DNA of 37,038 nucleotides from RGIG6374 sp045600965 (GTDB lineage: Bacteria; Bacteroidota; Bacteroidia; Bacteroidales; UBA932): contig JAZRYW010000035.1 in assembly GCA_045600965.1 (NCBI GenBank), positions 1 through 37,038 on the forward strand. The letters run 5' to 3'. The notes below the pieces were generated by a model that did not search any database, had not been told where the DNA came from, and worked only from the letters and a program-made list of their open reading frames with translations. Both the position numbers and the translations under genes were made by a program. Every line of letters starts with the position of its first letter. Within the stretch, counting starts at the first letter, position 1. Positions 23,604 to 32,059 of the stretch are shown in pieces.

Positions 23604-24103
23604 TATTTGTTGTTTCGGTAAACCCAGAGGTCCTGGGGAGACTTGGAGAAAGCTTTGAGAGCGGGAATCTGCCTGCGCGCTGCCTCGGCGGTGTCGAAGC
23701 CTCCCACACCCACGATGGTGAACTTGCGTATGGGTATCACCTCCGAAGCGAGCCCCTTTTGGGCAAGCTGCGCCTGCAGTTTGCCCGCGTTTTCTTCTTC
23801 CATAAAACTGCCCATCACCACGTAGTAAGGACCGCCTGTGACGGGTATGTCAACGGCAGCGGTGCCGTCGGCAGTCTCCGTGGCCTGCAGCTCACTTTCC
23901 ACGGCGGAGGGCAAAGTGTCGGCAGGGGCGGCCCCGACCGGCAGAGCCGTTTCCGCAGCCTTGCGTTCGCGTGCGGCCCGGAGGAGTTCGAGATCCGCCG
24001 AGGTCGGCTTGTCAAGCGCGGACCTGATGTAGTCACATCCGGTCAGGGCAAGACAGGCGGCGGCTGCGAGGGTAAGGATTATGTTGCTTCTTTTTTTCAT
24101 CAT
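23603..24103 (-). CDS. SPOR-domain lipoprotein
   Basis: A 166-residue lipoprotein: a basic start (MMKKRSN), a hydrophobic stretch and a lipobox ending LTGC. A charged, Ala-rich middle (about 25-90) looks disordered. The C-terminal SPOR domain (about 92-160: GPYYVVMGSFMEEENAGKLQAQLAQKG, EVIPI, VGVGGFDTAEAARRQI) binds denuded glycan strands at division sites in known members. Start choice: a GTG at 24106 is possible, but ATG at 24103 or 24100 gives a normal lipoprotein start. A -7 box at 24108-24115 would place the transcript start at or next to the ATG. Confidence 0.88.
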   Translation of the reverse strand: MMKKRSNIILTLAAAACLALTGCDYIRSALDKPTSADLELLRAARERKAAETALPVGAAPADTLPSAVESELQATETADGTAAVDIPVTGGPYYVVMGSFMEEENAGKLQAQLAQKGLASEVIPIRKFTIVGVGGFDTAEAARRQIPALKAFSKSPQDLWVYRNNK

Positions 24104-24107
24104 CACA

Positions 24108-24138
24108 CAAAAATAAGAATAATTTTCGTCTATATTTG
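24108..24138. promoter_or_regulatory. Compact divergent promoter pair, probably leaderless
   Basis: Two perfect TAnnTTTG boxes point away from each other in a 39-bp gap: TATTTTTG on the minus strand (24108-24115) and TATATTTG on the plus strand (24131-24138). Each lies 4 bases from the nearest ATG (24103 on minus, 24143 on plus), so initiation 4-7 bases downstream would fall at the start codons. No -33 boxes are obvious. Confidence 0.5.
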
Positions 24139-24142
24139 CGGT

Positions 24143-25057
24143 ATGAAAAGAATATTAGTCGCTTTGCTCCCTCTGCTGGCCATCACCGGATGCTCGGGCC
24201 ACGGCGGAGCCATCATACTGGGACTCTCCCAGCCCACCGCGGAGTATGCGGGATATTATTATGCAGTTCAGGAAGGTATGTATGAATCAGCCGGTATAGA
24301 CCTCAGGATACACAATCTTCCCGGCGTGTCCCCCGTGGATGCTCTTGTTGACGGCAGCGCATCGGTAGTCGTCACCACCATAGCCGACGCGGCCGCCGCC
24401 AGGGACCGTGGCGTTGACCTTGTCAACATCTTCCAGAGCGCGCAGGTTTCCGGCCTCACACTCATCTGCAAGGAAGACTTCGACGAGCTGAAGGCCCTTG
24501 ACGGGACGAAGGTGGCCTACCTCGAGAAAGACCGCACGGAAGGCGTCTGCAAGGCGCTTTCAACCCTCAAGGACATTGACATCGAATGGGTTGCGGTGAA
24601 CTCCTGCGAAAGTTTCAGCGACTCCATTTTCAGCGCCATAGCCGTGCTGGAGCAGCGCGACTACTACAAAGTCACGCAGGGCGAAGGAGAATATTCCATC
24701 TACTCTTTCAGGGGTATGGGATTCGACATCCCCGAGGACGGACTGTACTGCCTTGAAAATTATTACAAGTCCAACAGAAAGGCGTTGAAGGAATTCGCCG
24801 CTGTGAGCGCCGACGCGTGGAATGCCGTTGCCGAAGACGAGAGCCTCGGATACATAGCCACGGTCAACCAGCTTCTGGAAAATGACGAAGCCACCCTGAA
24901 ATACCAGTTCTGGACTCTGCACGAGACCCTGTCCAACCAGATCGACCCCGTCTACAGCCAGCGCACCTTTGTCCTCGATCCTTCGACGATGAAGGCCTCC
25001 AGTGACATTCTCAGCAGGGCCGGTGTCATTTCATCGGACGTCAGTCTTCTTCCGTAA
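24143..25057 (+). CDS. ABC-type substrate-binding lipoprotein, NMT1/THI5-like
   Basis: A 304-residue lipoprotein (lipobox ITGC, Cys17) of the type that binds thiamine-pyrimidine precursors, nitrate or sulfonates. Residues 25-110 have the family pattern AEYAGYYYAVQEGMYESAGIDLRI...GVSPVDALVDGSASVVVTTIADAAAA, followed by LDGTKVAYLEKD. The family is clear but the ligand is not; a thiamine precursor (HMP) is only one option. No permease or ATPase gene is next to it, so it must pair with components elsewhere. The start at 24143 (MKRILVALL) is set by the signal peptide. Its last 17 bases overlap the convergent phoH gene's 3' end. Confidence 0.85.
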   Translation: MKRILVALLPLLAITGCSGHGGAIILGLSQPTAEYAGYYYAVQEGMYESAGIDLRIHNLPGVSPVDALVDGSASVVVTTIADAAAARDRGVDLVNIFQSAQVSGLTLICKEDFDELKALDGTKVAYLEKDRTEGVCKALSTLKDIDIEWVAVNSCESFSDSIFSAIAVLEQRDYYKVTQGEGEYSIYSFRGMGFDIPEDGLYCLENYYKSNRKALKEFAAVSADAWNAVAEDESLGYIATVNQLLENDEATLKYQFWTLHETLSNQIDPVYSQRTFVLDPSTMKASSDILSRAGVISSDVSLLP

Positions 25058-26012
25058 AGGCAGACACGATCTTCGACACAAGAGGATGCCGGACGATGTC
25101 GTCCCGAGTGAAATTGATGACGCTTATCCCCTTGATGTCCTTCAGCATAGCGGCTCCGCGCAACAGCCCGGAGTCGTTTTTGTTAGGCAGGTCTATCTGA
25201 GTGGCATCCCCCGTGACGATGAATTTCGCATCGAAACCCATTCTTGTCAGGAACATCTTAAGCTGGCCCAGCGAGGTGTTCTGAGCCTCGTCCAGTATGA
25301 CGAAAGCCTTCTCGAGCGTACGGCCTCTCATATATGCCAGGGGTGCTATCTGGATTATCCCCTCCTCCATAAACTGCTGCAGGCGCTTGGGAGGTATCAT
25401 ATCGTGCAGGGCGTCATACAGGGGCTGCAGATAGGGGTCCAGCTTGTCCTTGAGGTCCCCGGGCAGGAATCCGAGCCTCTCTCCGGCCTCCACTGCGGGA
25501 CGGGTGAGGATGAGCCTCCTGACCTCACGGTTCTTCAGCGCGCGCACTGCAAGGGCGATGGCGGTGTACGTCTTTCCTGTCCCGGCCGGGCCGATGCAGA
25601 ATATCAGGTCGTTGTCGTAATACTCCTTCACCAGACGCTTCTGATTCGGAGTGCGGGCCCTGACCACCTTGCCCTCATTTCCGTAGCAGATGATGTATTC
25701 ATCCGCCGAAACGTCTATCCTGCCCTCTTCCGGCGAGGATGGGACCATTTCCTGAGATTCACTCCCCTCGAAGAGCTGATCCACGTCGTAGGTGTTCAGG
25801 GACAGTTTTTTCATCCTCTTCTCTATCAGGGCGTTGATCTTGCTTTCGAAGCGGGCCGTGTCGGCCTCGCTCCCCACAAGGGTGATCTCGTTGCCGCGGG
25901 CAACCGCCTTAACTTTCGGAAAATATGAACGCAGGAGATTGAAAAGCCTGTTGTTGACTCCATAAATCTCCACCGGATCGATATCCTCAAGAATTATTTT
26001 CTTCTCTGTCAT
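25041..26012 (-). CDS. PhoH-family ATPase
   Basis: A 323-residue cytoplasmic P-loop protein. An N-terminal KH-like region (about 1-95, RLFNLLRSYFPKVKAVARGNEITLVG) is followed by the PhoH ATPase with Walker A GPAGTGKTYTAIALAV and Walker B FVILDEAQNTS. Also typical are RLILTRPAVEAGERLGFLPGDLKDKLDPYLQPLYDAL and the sensor region FIVTGDATQIDLP. PhoH-like (YbeZ-type) proteins are linked to RNA metabolism and ribosome maturation, which fits the rpsP-rimM operon upstream. It overlaps capA by 4 bases (ATGA), and its stop overlaps the convergent substrate-binding-protein gene by 17 bases. Confidence 0.94.
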   Translation of the reverse strand: MTEKKIILEDIDPVEIYGVNNRLFNLLRSYFPKVKAVARGNEITLVGSEADTARFESKINALIEKRMKKLSLNTYDVDQLFEGSESQEMVPSSPEEGRIDVSADEYIICYGNEGKVVRARTPNQKRLVKEYYDNDLIFCIGPAGTGKTYTAIALAVRALKNREVRRLILTRPAVEAGERLGFLPGDLKDKLDPYLQPLYDALHDMIPPKRLQQFMEEGIIQIAPLAYMRGRTLEKAFVILDEAQNTSLGQLKMFLTRMGFDAKFIVTGDATQIDLPNKNDSGLLRGAAMLKDIKGISVINFTRDDIVRHPLVSKIVSAFTEED

Positions 26013-27109
26013 TTCAGGTTCTTTTTAAGAAGTTCCCATTCCTGTTTCATCTTGTCGTATTCGGCCCTGTCCCGGAACAGTCCGGGATTGCCTATGAGCC
26101 CCCTTATGGGAGCGACGGTGTAGTTGTCCTCCAGCGTGCCGGCACGGGCGCACCAGAGGTACTCCACGTCAGGCTCTATGATTTCCGCCTTCCCGCGGGG
26201 AGTGATTACAAGGTTCAGAGTGAACATCATTCCTATCTGCGAATACGGGCGGGTCATATTGGAGAGGAAGTTGCCAAGGGAATAGGCGGTGATGTTGCTG
26301 ATCCGCCCGGGAGACCTTCCGGAACCTGTGGCGGGGGTATAGCACACCACCGGCTGGACTACGTGGGGATGAGCCCCCACCACCACGTCGGCCCCGCACT
26401 CGTAGAAGAGCTTTTCCCAGGACCGCTGGACGGCGTTGTCGGAAAGTTCGTACTCCTCGCCCCAATGGGGCAGAACTATCACGAAATCCGCCTTCCCGCG
26501 GGCACGGGAAATCATACTCCTCACCTCTTCGTCCTGCAGCAGAGCCACGTGATAACCCTTCGGGACAGGCAGGCCGTTGGTGCTGTAGGAGAAGTTCACG
26601 AACGCCACATTCAACCCGTGTATGCGCACATAGAGAGGCCCGGCCTCCTCACCCGAGCGCCACAGTCCGGTGTGTAACGCGCCCGTCTCCTCGAAGAATG
26701 AAAGCGAACTTTCAACTCCTGCCGCGCCACGGTCGCAGATGTGGTTGTTGGCCTGCAGGAACAGGTCGAATCCGCATTTGCAGGCGGCCGCGGGCAGACT
26801 TGACGGAGCGCTGAACAGAGGATAGCCGGAATAAGGGGGAGCGCCCACGGGCGATTCCATATTGATGACCGCAAAATCCGCATCGCGCACGCTTCTGCTG
26901 ACATAGCGGAAGCAGGCGTCGTAGTCGTATGACGAAGGGTCCTTGCGATCGCCGGCCACATAGGCCGCACTGGTCTGCGGGAGGTGTGCCATAAGGTCAC
27001 CGACAAACAGTATCCTCACCGTGTCGGCGCCGGTCACCTGCGCCGCCGGACGCGCCTGCGGGAAAAGCAGTACGACCGGCAGCGTCACAAGTGCGGCAAG
27101 CCTCCGCAT
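26009..27109 (-). CDS. CapA-family (PGA_cap) metallophosphatase-like protein
   Basis: A 366-residue exported protein: residues 1-23 form a signal peptide ending near PAAQ. The calcineurin-like PGA_cap domain follows, with metal-site motifs ILFVGDLMAH, FAVINMESPV, FLQANNHICDRG, VLPHWGEEYE and GAHPHVVQP, then AYSLGNFLSN. The namesake CapA takes part in poly-gamma-glutamate synthesis in Bacillus. No other capsule gene is present here, so a general periplasmic phosphoesterase-like role is as likely. It starts 3 bases after the M13 peptidase stop. Confidence 0.9.
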   Translation of the reverse strand: MRRLAALVTLPVVLLFPQARPAAQVTGADTVRILFVGDLMAHLPQTSAAYVAGDRKDPSSYDYDACFRYVSRSVRDADFAVINMESPVGAPPYSGYPLFSAPSSLPAAACKCGFDLFLQANNHICDRGAAGVESSLSFFEETGALHTGLWRSGEEAGPLYVRIHGLNVAFVNFSYSTNGLPVPKGYHVALLQDEEVRSMISRARGKADFVIVLPHWGEEYELSDNAVQRSWEKLFYECGADVVVGAHPHVVQPVVCYTPATGSGRSPGRISNITAYSLGNFLSNMTRPYSQIGMMFTLNLVITPRGKAEIIEPDVEYLWCARAGTLEDNYTVAPIRGLIGNPGLFRDRAEYDKMKQEWELLKKNLK

Positions 27110-27112
27110 AGC

Positions 27113-29143
27113 TTACCAGATGGTCACACGTTCCTCGACGGGACGCCACATCCTGTCACCTTCCCTTATGCCGAAAGCCTCGAAGAAGGAGTCGAGATTG
27201 CGGACGCTGACATTGACGCGGTTGTTGCCGAGCGAATGCACGTCAATCAGAGTGCGGCGCGTGATCTCCTCGTCGGTGATGTTCTGCGCCCATACGGTGG
27301 CGTATGCAAGGAAGAAACGCTGCTCTGCGGTGAAGCCGTCGACAGGTTCGGGACGGTTCCCGCCGAAGGAGTTCTGCATTGCGGTGTATGCTATGCGCAG
27401 ACCGCCGTGGTCGGCTATGTTCTCACCGAGCGTGGCCTCGCCGTTGGCGAATACGCCGGGAAGCACCTCAACCTTGTTGAACTGGTCGACGAGAACGGCC
27501 GTGAGATCCTTGAAGGCCTGCGCATCCTCGTCGGTCCACCAGTTGACCATATTCCCGTCCTTGTCGAAGAGGCGGCCCTGGTCGTCGAAGCCGTGGGTCA
27601 TCTCGTGGCTGATAACCACTCCGATGGCTCCGTAGTTGACTGCATCATCTGCTGCGGGATTGAAGAAAGGCGGCTGAAGTATGCCTGCCGGGAAGCATAT
27701 CTCGTTGGTAGAGGGGTTGTAGTAGGCATTGACGGTCTGAGGGGTCATATACCATTCCTCACGGTCGACGGGTTTGCCCAGGCGTGAAAGCTGGTCGGCA
27801 ACCATCCATTTCGATGCCCTTGCCACATTGTCCAGGTAGCTTTCGGCGGGATCTATGTCGAGGGTGGAATAATCCTTCCATTTGTCGGGATAGCCTATCT
27901 TCACGGTGAAGGCGGCAAGCTTCTCCTGAGCCTTGGCCTTGGTGGCGTCGCTCATCCATTCGAGACCTTCGATGTGTTCGGAAAGGGCGGCCTGGATGTT
28001 GCGCACGATGCCGAGCATACGGTCCTTGTCCTTCGAGGGGAAATACTTCTCCACATAGAGTTTGCCGACAGCCTCACCAAGGATTGCGTTTGCAAGCGAG
28101 AGTGAGCGCTTCCATCTGGGTTTCTGCTCCTGTACGCCGGCCATCTGCTTCGAGAAGAAATCGAAGGATGCGGTGTAGAACTCGTCACTGAGCTGCGAGC
28201 AGGCGTCCTTGAGCACGTTTGCCTGAAGATAATGCTTCAGTTTGACTATGTCGGTCGAGCCGAGAAGGGCGTTGACCGCGTCGAAGTATGAGGGCTGCTC
28301 GAGGATGAGCTTGTCCTGGGGTACGATGCCCATCATTTCGAAATAGGTGTCGAAATTGAAGTTGGGGTATCTTGCGGCAAGGGAGGCGCTGCTCATAGGG
28401 TTGTACTGGGCCTGTATGTCACGGCGCTGCACCATTGACCAGAAGGGCACTGCGATGGCCGATTCAACCTCATAGGCGTCTGCGGCGATGGTTGCCGCGT
28501 CAGCATAGCCCGCCAGTGTGAATATCTTCTCCAGGAAAGCCCTGTAGCCCTCGCGTATGGCCTGATGCTCGGGAAGGAGATAATAGTCGCGGTTGCCCAT
28601 TGAAAGTCCGGATTCACCGACATACAGAACATTGACGTTGCTGTCCATCATATCTGAACTTACACCGGCGCTGTAGAGGCTTGAAACGCCTTCCAGAGCG
28701 AGGCGGGCGGAAGCCTCGGCGAATGAGCGGAGGTCGGTCACGCTTTCCAGCGCATCGATGCGGGGAAGCACCGGAGCGGCGCCTTCAGCGTTGAGGCGGG
28801 CGGAGTCGAGGCCCATTTTGTAGAGGTCGGCTATCTTCTGGTGTTCAGAGCCCTTGGGAGCGTCGGTTGCGGCAAGCGAGACGAAGAGCTCGTTGAGACG
28901 CTGCTCGTTGTTCTCGGCCAGAAGGTCGAATGAGCCGTATCTCGAGTATTCCGGCTTCAGGGGGTTGTTGCGCTGCCAGCCGCCCGTGGCGAACCGGTAA
29001 AAATCCTCACCGGGAGCGACGGTGGTGTCGAGGTTGGTCAGGTCTATTGCAGGAACCGTCTCCTTCTGAGCGGTCCTGTTGCAGGAAAGGGCGGCCATCA
29101 CAGCCGTGGAAATCATTATTCCCATCAAGAATGACTTTTTCAT
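27113..29143 (-). CDS. M13 (neprilysin/PepO-type) metallopeptidase lipoprotein
   Basis: A 676-residue exported zinc endopeptidase. A lipobox (MAALSC) follows a short signal peptide. The N-terminal M13 domain begins DTTVAPGEDFYRFATGGWQRNNPL. The catalytic domain has NAYYNPSTNEICFPAGILQPPFF, zinc motif VVISHEMTHGFDDQG (His, Glu, His) and the third ligand in GENIADHGGL. The C-terminus RNLDSFFEAFGIREGDRMW is typical. The closing CxxW of eukaryotic members is replaced by VTIW, as often in bacteria. The start at 29143 is set by the signal peptide; longer in-frame starts run into rimM. It should degrade peptides up to about 40 residues outside the cytoplasm. Confidence 0.95.
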   Translation of the reverse strand: MKKSFLMGIMISTAVMAALSCNRTAQKETVPAIDLTNLDTTVAPGEDFYRFATGGWQRNNPLKPEYSRYGSFDLLAENNEQRLNELFVSLAATDAPKGSEHQKIADLYKMGLDSARLNAEGAAPVLPRIDALESVTDLRSFAEASARLALEGVSSLYSAGVSSDMMDSNVNVLYVGESGLSMGNRDYYLLPEHQAIREGYRAFLEKIFTLAGYADAATIAADAYEVESAIAVPFWSMVQRRDIQAQYNPMSSASLAARYPNFNFDTYFEMMGIVPQDKLILEQPSYFDAVNALLGSTDIVKLKHYLQANVLKDACSQLSDEFYTASFDFFSKQMAGVQEQKPRWKRSLSLANAILGEAVGKLYVEKYFPSKDKDRMLGIVRNIQAALSEHIEGLEWMSDATKAKAQEKLAAFTVKIGYPDKWKDYSTLDIDPAESYLDNVARASKWMVADQLSRLGKPVDREEWYMTPQTVNAYYNPSTNEICFPAGILQPPFFNPAADDAVNYGAIGVVISHEMTHGFDDQGRLFDKDGNMVNWWTDEDAQAFKDLTAVLVDQFNKVEVLPGVFANGEATLGENIADHGGLRIAYTAMQNSFGGNRPEPVDGFTAEQRFFLAYATVWAQNITDEEITRRTLIDVHSLGNNRVNVSVRNLDSFFEAFGIREGDRMWRPVEERVTIW

Positions 29144-29171
29144 ATAGGTTTGTTTCAGGTGTTGCAGTGGA

Positions 29172-29663
29172 TTAAAGGCCTTCGGGGAGTTCCATCCGGA
29201 GGGTGTCCGCCTCCGGGTCATAGTCCAGAAGCAGGTCCTCGTGAACGGGGACAAGCTTCTCTGTGCCATCAGGGCAGACCACATTCAGACAGGGATTCGA
29301 CGGAATGTCATAGAATCCGTCCACTACGCCTATCACGGCGCCGCCGGCATCGAGGACCGTGCAGCCGTCAAGGGCCTCGAGGTCGATTCCCTCTTCGTCG
29401 AAATCGTCATCGGACGGCTCGTCGACGGTATATATCTCCTTCCCCACAAGCTCCTCGGCGGCGGACATCGTATCCACGTCCTCAAACTTGATCTCCACCT
29501 TGGAGCCTCCCCTTCTTGTCATACTTTCAATAAAGAAAGGAACCGGCAGTCCATCGAAATCGATGAAAACCGGTCCCTTGAAGCCAATTTCTTCGGTCAT
29601 CTGCGAGATGCTTGCCATCACCCCGCCGTCTGTCCCGTAAGATTTCTGGATTCGCGCCTGCAT
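29172..29663 (-). CDS. rimM: Ribosome maturation factor RimM
   Basis: A 163-residue 16S rRNA-processing/30S-maturation factor. The N-terminal RimM beta-barrel (about 1-90: GFKGPVFIDFD, VPFFIESM, VEIKFEDVDTMSAAEELVGKEIY) is followed by the C-terminal PRC-barrel domain (about 95-163: DGCTVLDAGGAVIGVVDGFYDIPSNPCLNVV, KLVPVHEDLLLDYD). It lies 7 bases downstream of rpsP, the classical partner, because RimM binds S19 and assists assembly of the 30S head. Acidic insertions between the domains are normal in Bacteroidetes. Confidence 0.93.
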   Translation of the reverse strand: MQARIQKSYGTDGGVMASISQMTEEIGFKGPVFIDFDGLPVPFFIESMTRRGGSKVEIKFEDVDTMSAAEELVGKEIYTVDEPSDDDFDEEGIDLEALDGCTVLDAGGAVIGVVDGFYDIPSNPCLNVVCPDGTEKLVPVHEDLLLDYDPEADTLRMELPEGL

Positions 29664-29670
29664 TGGCGTC

Positions 29671-30240
29671 TTAAGCTTCGGCAGGAGTTTCAGCTTCCTG
29701 AGCAGGTGCTTCCTGAGCAGCTGCTTCAGCTTCGGCGGCAGCCCTGGCAGCCTCTTCGGCAGCCTTGCGTGCAGCTTCTTCTTCAGCTTTCTTCTTGGCG
29801 ATAGCTTCTGCGCGGAAAGTGTTGACCTTTGCCTCCTCGGCTATGGCAGCCTTGTGGGCATCAGCGGACTTCTTGCTTACGGAAGCCTTCTTGTCGCTGG
29901 TCTTCTTGTCACGCTCCATCTTCCAGGCAGCCCACTTCTGGTCTGCAACTTCCTGAGTGAAAGCGCCTTTCTCTACACCACCCTGGAGGTGCTTGCGAAG
30001 CATGACACCTTCATAGGAGAGGATGCGGCGAGCGGTGGGGCTGGGCTGGGCACCTTTGGTGAGCCAGTAGAGAGCCTTCTCGGAGTTGAGAACGATCGTT
30101 GCGGGGTTTGTGTTGGGGTTGTAGATACCGATCTGTTCGATGTAGCGACCGTCACGGGGTGAGCGGCCGTCGGCTACTACGATGTGGAAGAAGGCGTAGC
30201 CTTTCTTTCCGTGACGCGATAAGCGGATTTTAACAGCCAT
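29671..30240 (-). CDS. rpsP: 30S ribosomal protein S16 with long charged tail
   Basis: A 189-residue protein. Residues 1-82 are canonical S16 (MAVKIRLSRHGKKGYAFFHIVVADGRSPRDGRYIEQIGIYNP, SEKALYWLTKGAQPSPTARRIL). The remaining ~105 residues are a Lys/Ala/Glu-rich helical tail (KKAEEEAARKAAEEAARAAAEAEA) ending in Gln/Pro/Glu repeats. Most bacterial S16 proteins stop near residue 80-90; a long alanine-rich extension is a known trait of Bacteroidetes. It is the first gene of rpsP-rimM-M13-capA-phoH, behind one of the best promoters in the window. Confidence 0.97.
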   Translation of the reverse strand: MAVKIRLSRHGKKGYAFFHIVVADGRSPRDGRYIEQIGIYNPNTNPATIVLNSEKALYWLTKGAQPSPTARRILSYEGVMLRKHLQGGVEKGAFTQEVADQKWAAWKMERDKKTSDKKASVSKKSADAHKAAIAEEAKVNTFRAEAIAKKKAEEEAARKAAEEAARAAAEAEAAAQEAPAQEAETPAEA

Positions 30241-30303
30241 AATAGCTAATTTTAAAGTTAATTAATTGAGTTTAACTTCCTTATCTTCTCGAGAAAAGGT
30301 CTG

Positions 30304-30334
30304 CAAATATAAAACTATTTTCGGCAGGTGCAAA
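30304..30334 (-). promoter_or_regulatory. Consensus promoter for rpsP
   Basis: On the minus strand TTTG (30331-30334), 19 bases, then TATATTTG (30304-30311): a full match to the Bacteroidetes -33/-7 consensus with ideal spacing. It predicts a leader of about 60 bases before the rpsP ATG. Confidence 0.85.
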
Positions 30335-30354
30335 ATTTTCTGTCAGATGCCGCC

Positions 30355-31161
30355 TTACCTTGCGGCCTCCTCAGCCCTGATGCCCTCTATTATCTTCTGA
30401 AGGTTGGCGATGCGGTTCGCGTCGGAAGGGTGGGTGCTGAGCAGTTCGGGGACTCTGGCGCTCCCGCCCTGCATCATCTTCTCCCAGAGTTTCGGGGCCT
30501 GGCTGATGTCATATCCTGCAAGGTACATTATGTAGAGTCCGATCTCGTCGGCCTCATATTCGTGCTTGCGGGAATAAGGCAGCAGGATGCCGTATTGGCC
30601 TCCCACGCTGAAGGCCACGTTGAAGATGCCCTGCAGGGATTCGCTCCTTGTCCCTATGACCGCGCTTGCAATGTTGCCCACGGCCTGCAGCGCCGCCTGC
30701 TCGCTCATACGTTCGTTGCCGTGGCGGGCGACAGCGTGCGCTATCTCGTGCCCGAGCACAACTGCAAGGAAGTCCGGCGTATCGGCATAGGGAAGAAGGC
30801 CCTCATATACCACTATCTTGCCGTTGGGGAGACAGAACGCATTGACCTCCTTCGACTGGACAAGGTTGAACCCCCAGTTCAGGCCGGTAAGGTAACTTTC
30901 CTGGCCCTGGCCCTTGAGATATTCGGTAAGGGCTCCGACAAGGCGGCTCCCGACCTCGGTCACCATCTGTGTGCTGACTCTGTTGGTTGACACTGCATTG
31001 CTGTCCATAAAGGACTTGTAGGAGTCATCGGCGAGGGAGACTATCTGTGAGTCGTTGTAAAGAAGGAGTCTCTTGCGCCCGGTAAATGCCACGGAACTGC
31101 AGGAATAAAGGACAGAGGCGAACGCGACAAGCGTGAAGATTTTAAGCAGAGTCTTTTTCAT
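30355..31161 (-). CDS. M48-family metallopeptidase lipoprotein
   Basis: A 268-residue exported zinc peptidase of the BepA/LoiP type. The lipobox is LYSC. The core has CLPNGKIVVYEGLLP, zinc motif VLGHEIAHAVARHGNERMSEQ (His-Glu-x-x-His) and the third ligand Glu in YSRKHEYEADEIGLYIM, then STHPSDANRIANLQKI. Such proteins take part in outer-membrane protein quality control in E. coli. The start at 31161 (MKKTLLKIF) gives a clean signal peptide; ATG at 31173, in an ATGA overlap with the upstream stop, is the alternative. It is the last gene of the M3-DUF1460-M48 run. Confidence 0.93.
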   Translation of the reverse strand: MKKTLLKIFTLVAFASVLYSCSSVAFTGRKRLLLYNDSQIVSLADDSYKSFMDSNAVSTNRVSTQMVTEVGSRLVGALTEYLKGQGQESYLTGLNWGFNLVQSKEVNAFCLPNGKIVVYEGLLPYADTPDFLAVVLGHEIAHAVARHGNERMSEQAALQAVGNIASAVIGTRSESLQGIFNVAFSVGGQYGILLPYSRKHEYEADEIGLYIMYLAGYDISQAPKLWEKMMQGGSARVPELLSTHPSDANRIANLQKIIEGIRAEEAAR

Positions 31162-31169
31162 ATGTAAAG

Positions 31170-32057
31170 TCATAAATCGGGGTTCATTCTCACGAGCCTT
31201 ATGCCGTGTGAGGCATAGTCCGCAAGGGTTTTCTGCTCCACGATCACCTTCCCCGCGCGCGAGGATGCGTGGATGAAATGCATTTCGCCGTCAACGCTGA
31301 CGGCCAGCGCGACGTGAGAGACGTCCAGTCCGGAATGCGTGTCCACAAAGGCGATTATGTCGCCGTCGAGTATCGCCCCCTCCCCTGCAATCCGCCTGAG
31401 CGTCTGCTGCGGGATGCGGAAGTAAGGGCCTTCCGCTTCAAGCCGCCTCTCAGCCGCACGTATCTCCCCGGTCAGGGCAGGATTGCCTGCGAGCCGGGGG
31501 TAAAGGCCGGTATGGTCCGTCATAAAGTGGAATTCCTGACGGAACTCCTCTCCGAAGGCGGACGTGATTTCGCTCATCAGGCAGTTTTCCCCGTTCTGGA
31601 GTATCCATTCGGAGGTGTAGTGCAGACGTGAAGCGTATCCGTCCACCACTCCGCCGCGATAGCGCATATTGCGTATGTTGTCGCAGAGAAGTTCGTATGA
31701 AGGTTCCAGGCCGCGGCTTGGAGGCGCTTCCCGGGTGATGCCGATTCCCTTGACGGTCAGGGCAAGGCAGGCGGCAAGCTCCACAAAAAGGATGCAGTCC
31801 GTACGGTCCAGGAATATCTTCAGGGTCTCCTCCTCCCCCTCGAGAGTCGATCCTTCATAGGGCGTCCCGAGAAAGCAGCGCGCCACTTCCACCATAAGCG
31901 AGGGAAGAGGGAGGTCCTTATTCGGTTCAACCTGTAAAAGGACATTTTCGAAGATGGTGCGGTTGGCCGTCTGCTGCTCGTTGCCGGGAGCCGCAGCACG
32001 GCAGAAAGGGGCCAGTACAAGCAGGAAAGCCGAAAGCAGGACTGAGGAGGCTTTCAT
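31170..32057 (-). CDS. DUF1460 N-acetylmuramoyl-L-alanine amidase-like protein
   Basis: A 295-residue exported protein: a signal peptide (about 1-22), then a DUF1460 domain of the NlpC/P60-like cysteine peptidase group. Landmarks are FLGTPYEGSTLEGEEE, the likely catalytic Cys in DRTDCILFVELAACLA, RYRGGVVDGYASRLHYTSEWI, GDIIAFVDTHSGLDVSHVALAV with the conserved His, and HFIHASSRAGKVIVEQKTLADY. Family members are linked to recycling or remodelling of peptidoglycan peptides. It starts 2 bases after the M3 peptidase stop and overlaps or abuts the M48 gene, so the three form one operon. Confidence 0.92.
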   Translation of the reverse strand: MKASSVLLSAFLLVLAPFCRAAAPGNEQQTANRTIFENVLLQVEPNKDLPLPSLMVEVARCFLGTPYEGSTLEGEEETLKIFLDRTDCILFVELAACLALTVKGIGITREAPPSRGLEPSYELLCDNIRNMRYRGGVVDGYASRLHYTSEWILQNGENCLMSEITSAFGEEFRQEFHFMTDHTGLYPRLAGNPALTGEIRAAERRLEAEGPYFRIPQQTLRRIAGEGAILDGDIIAFVDTHSGLDVSHVALAVSVDGEMHFIHASSRAGKVIVEQKTLADYASHGIRLVRMNPDL

Positions 32058-32059
32058 CT

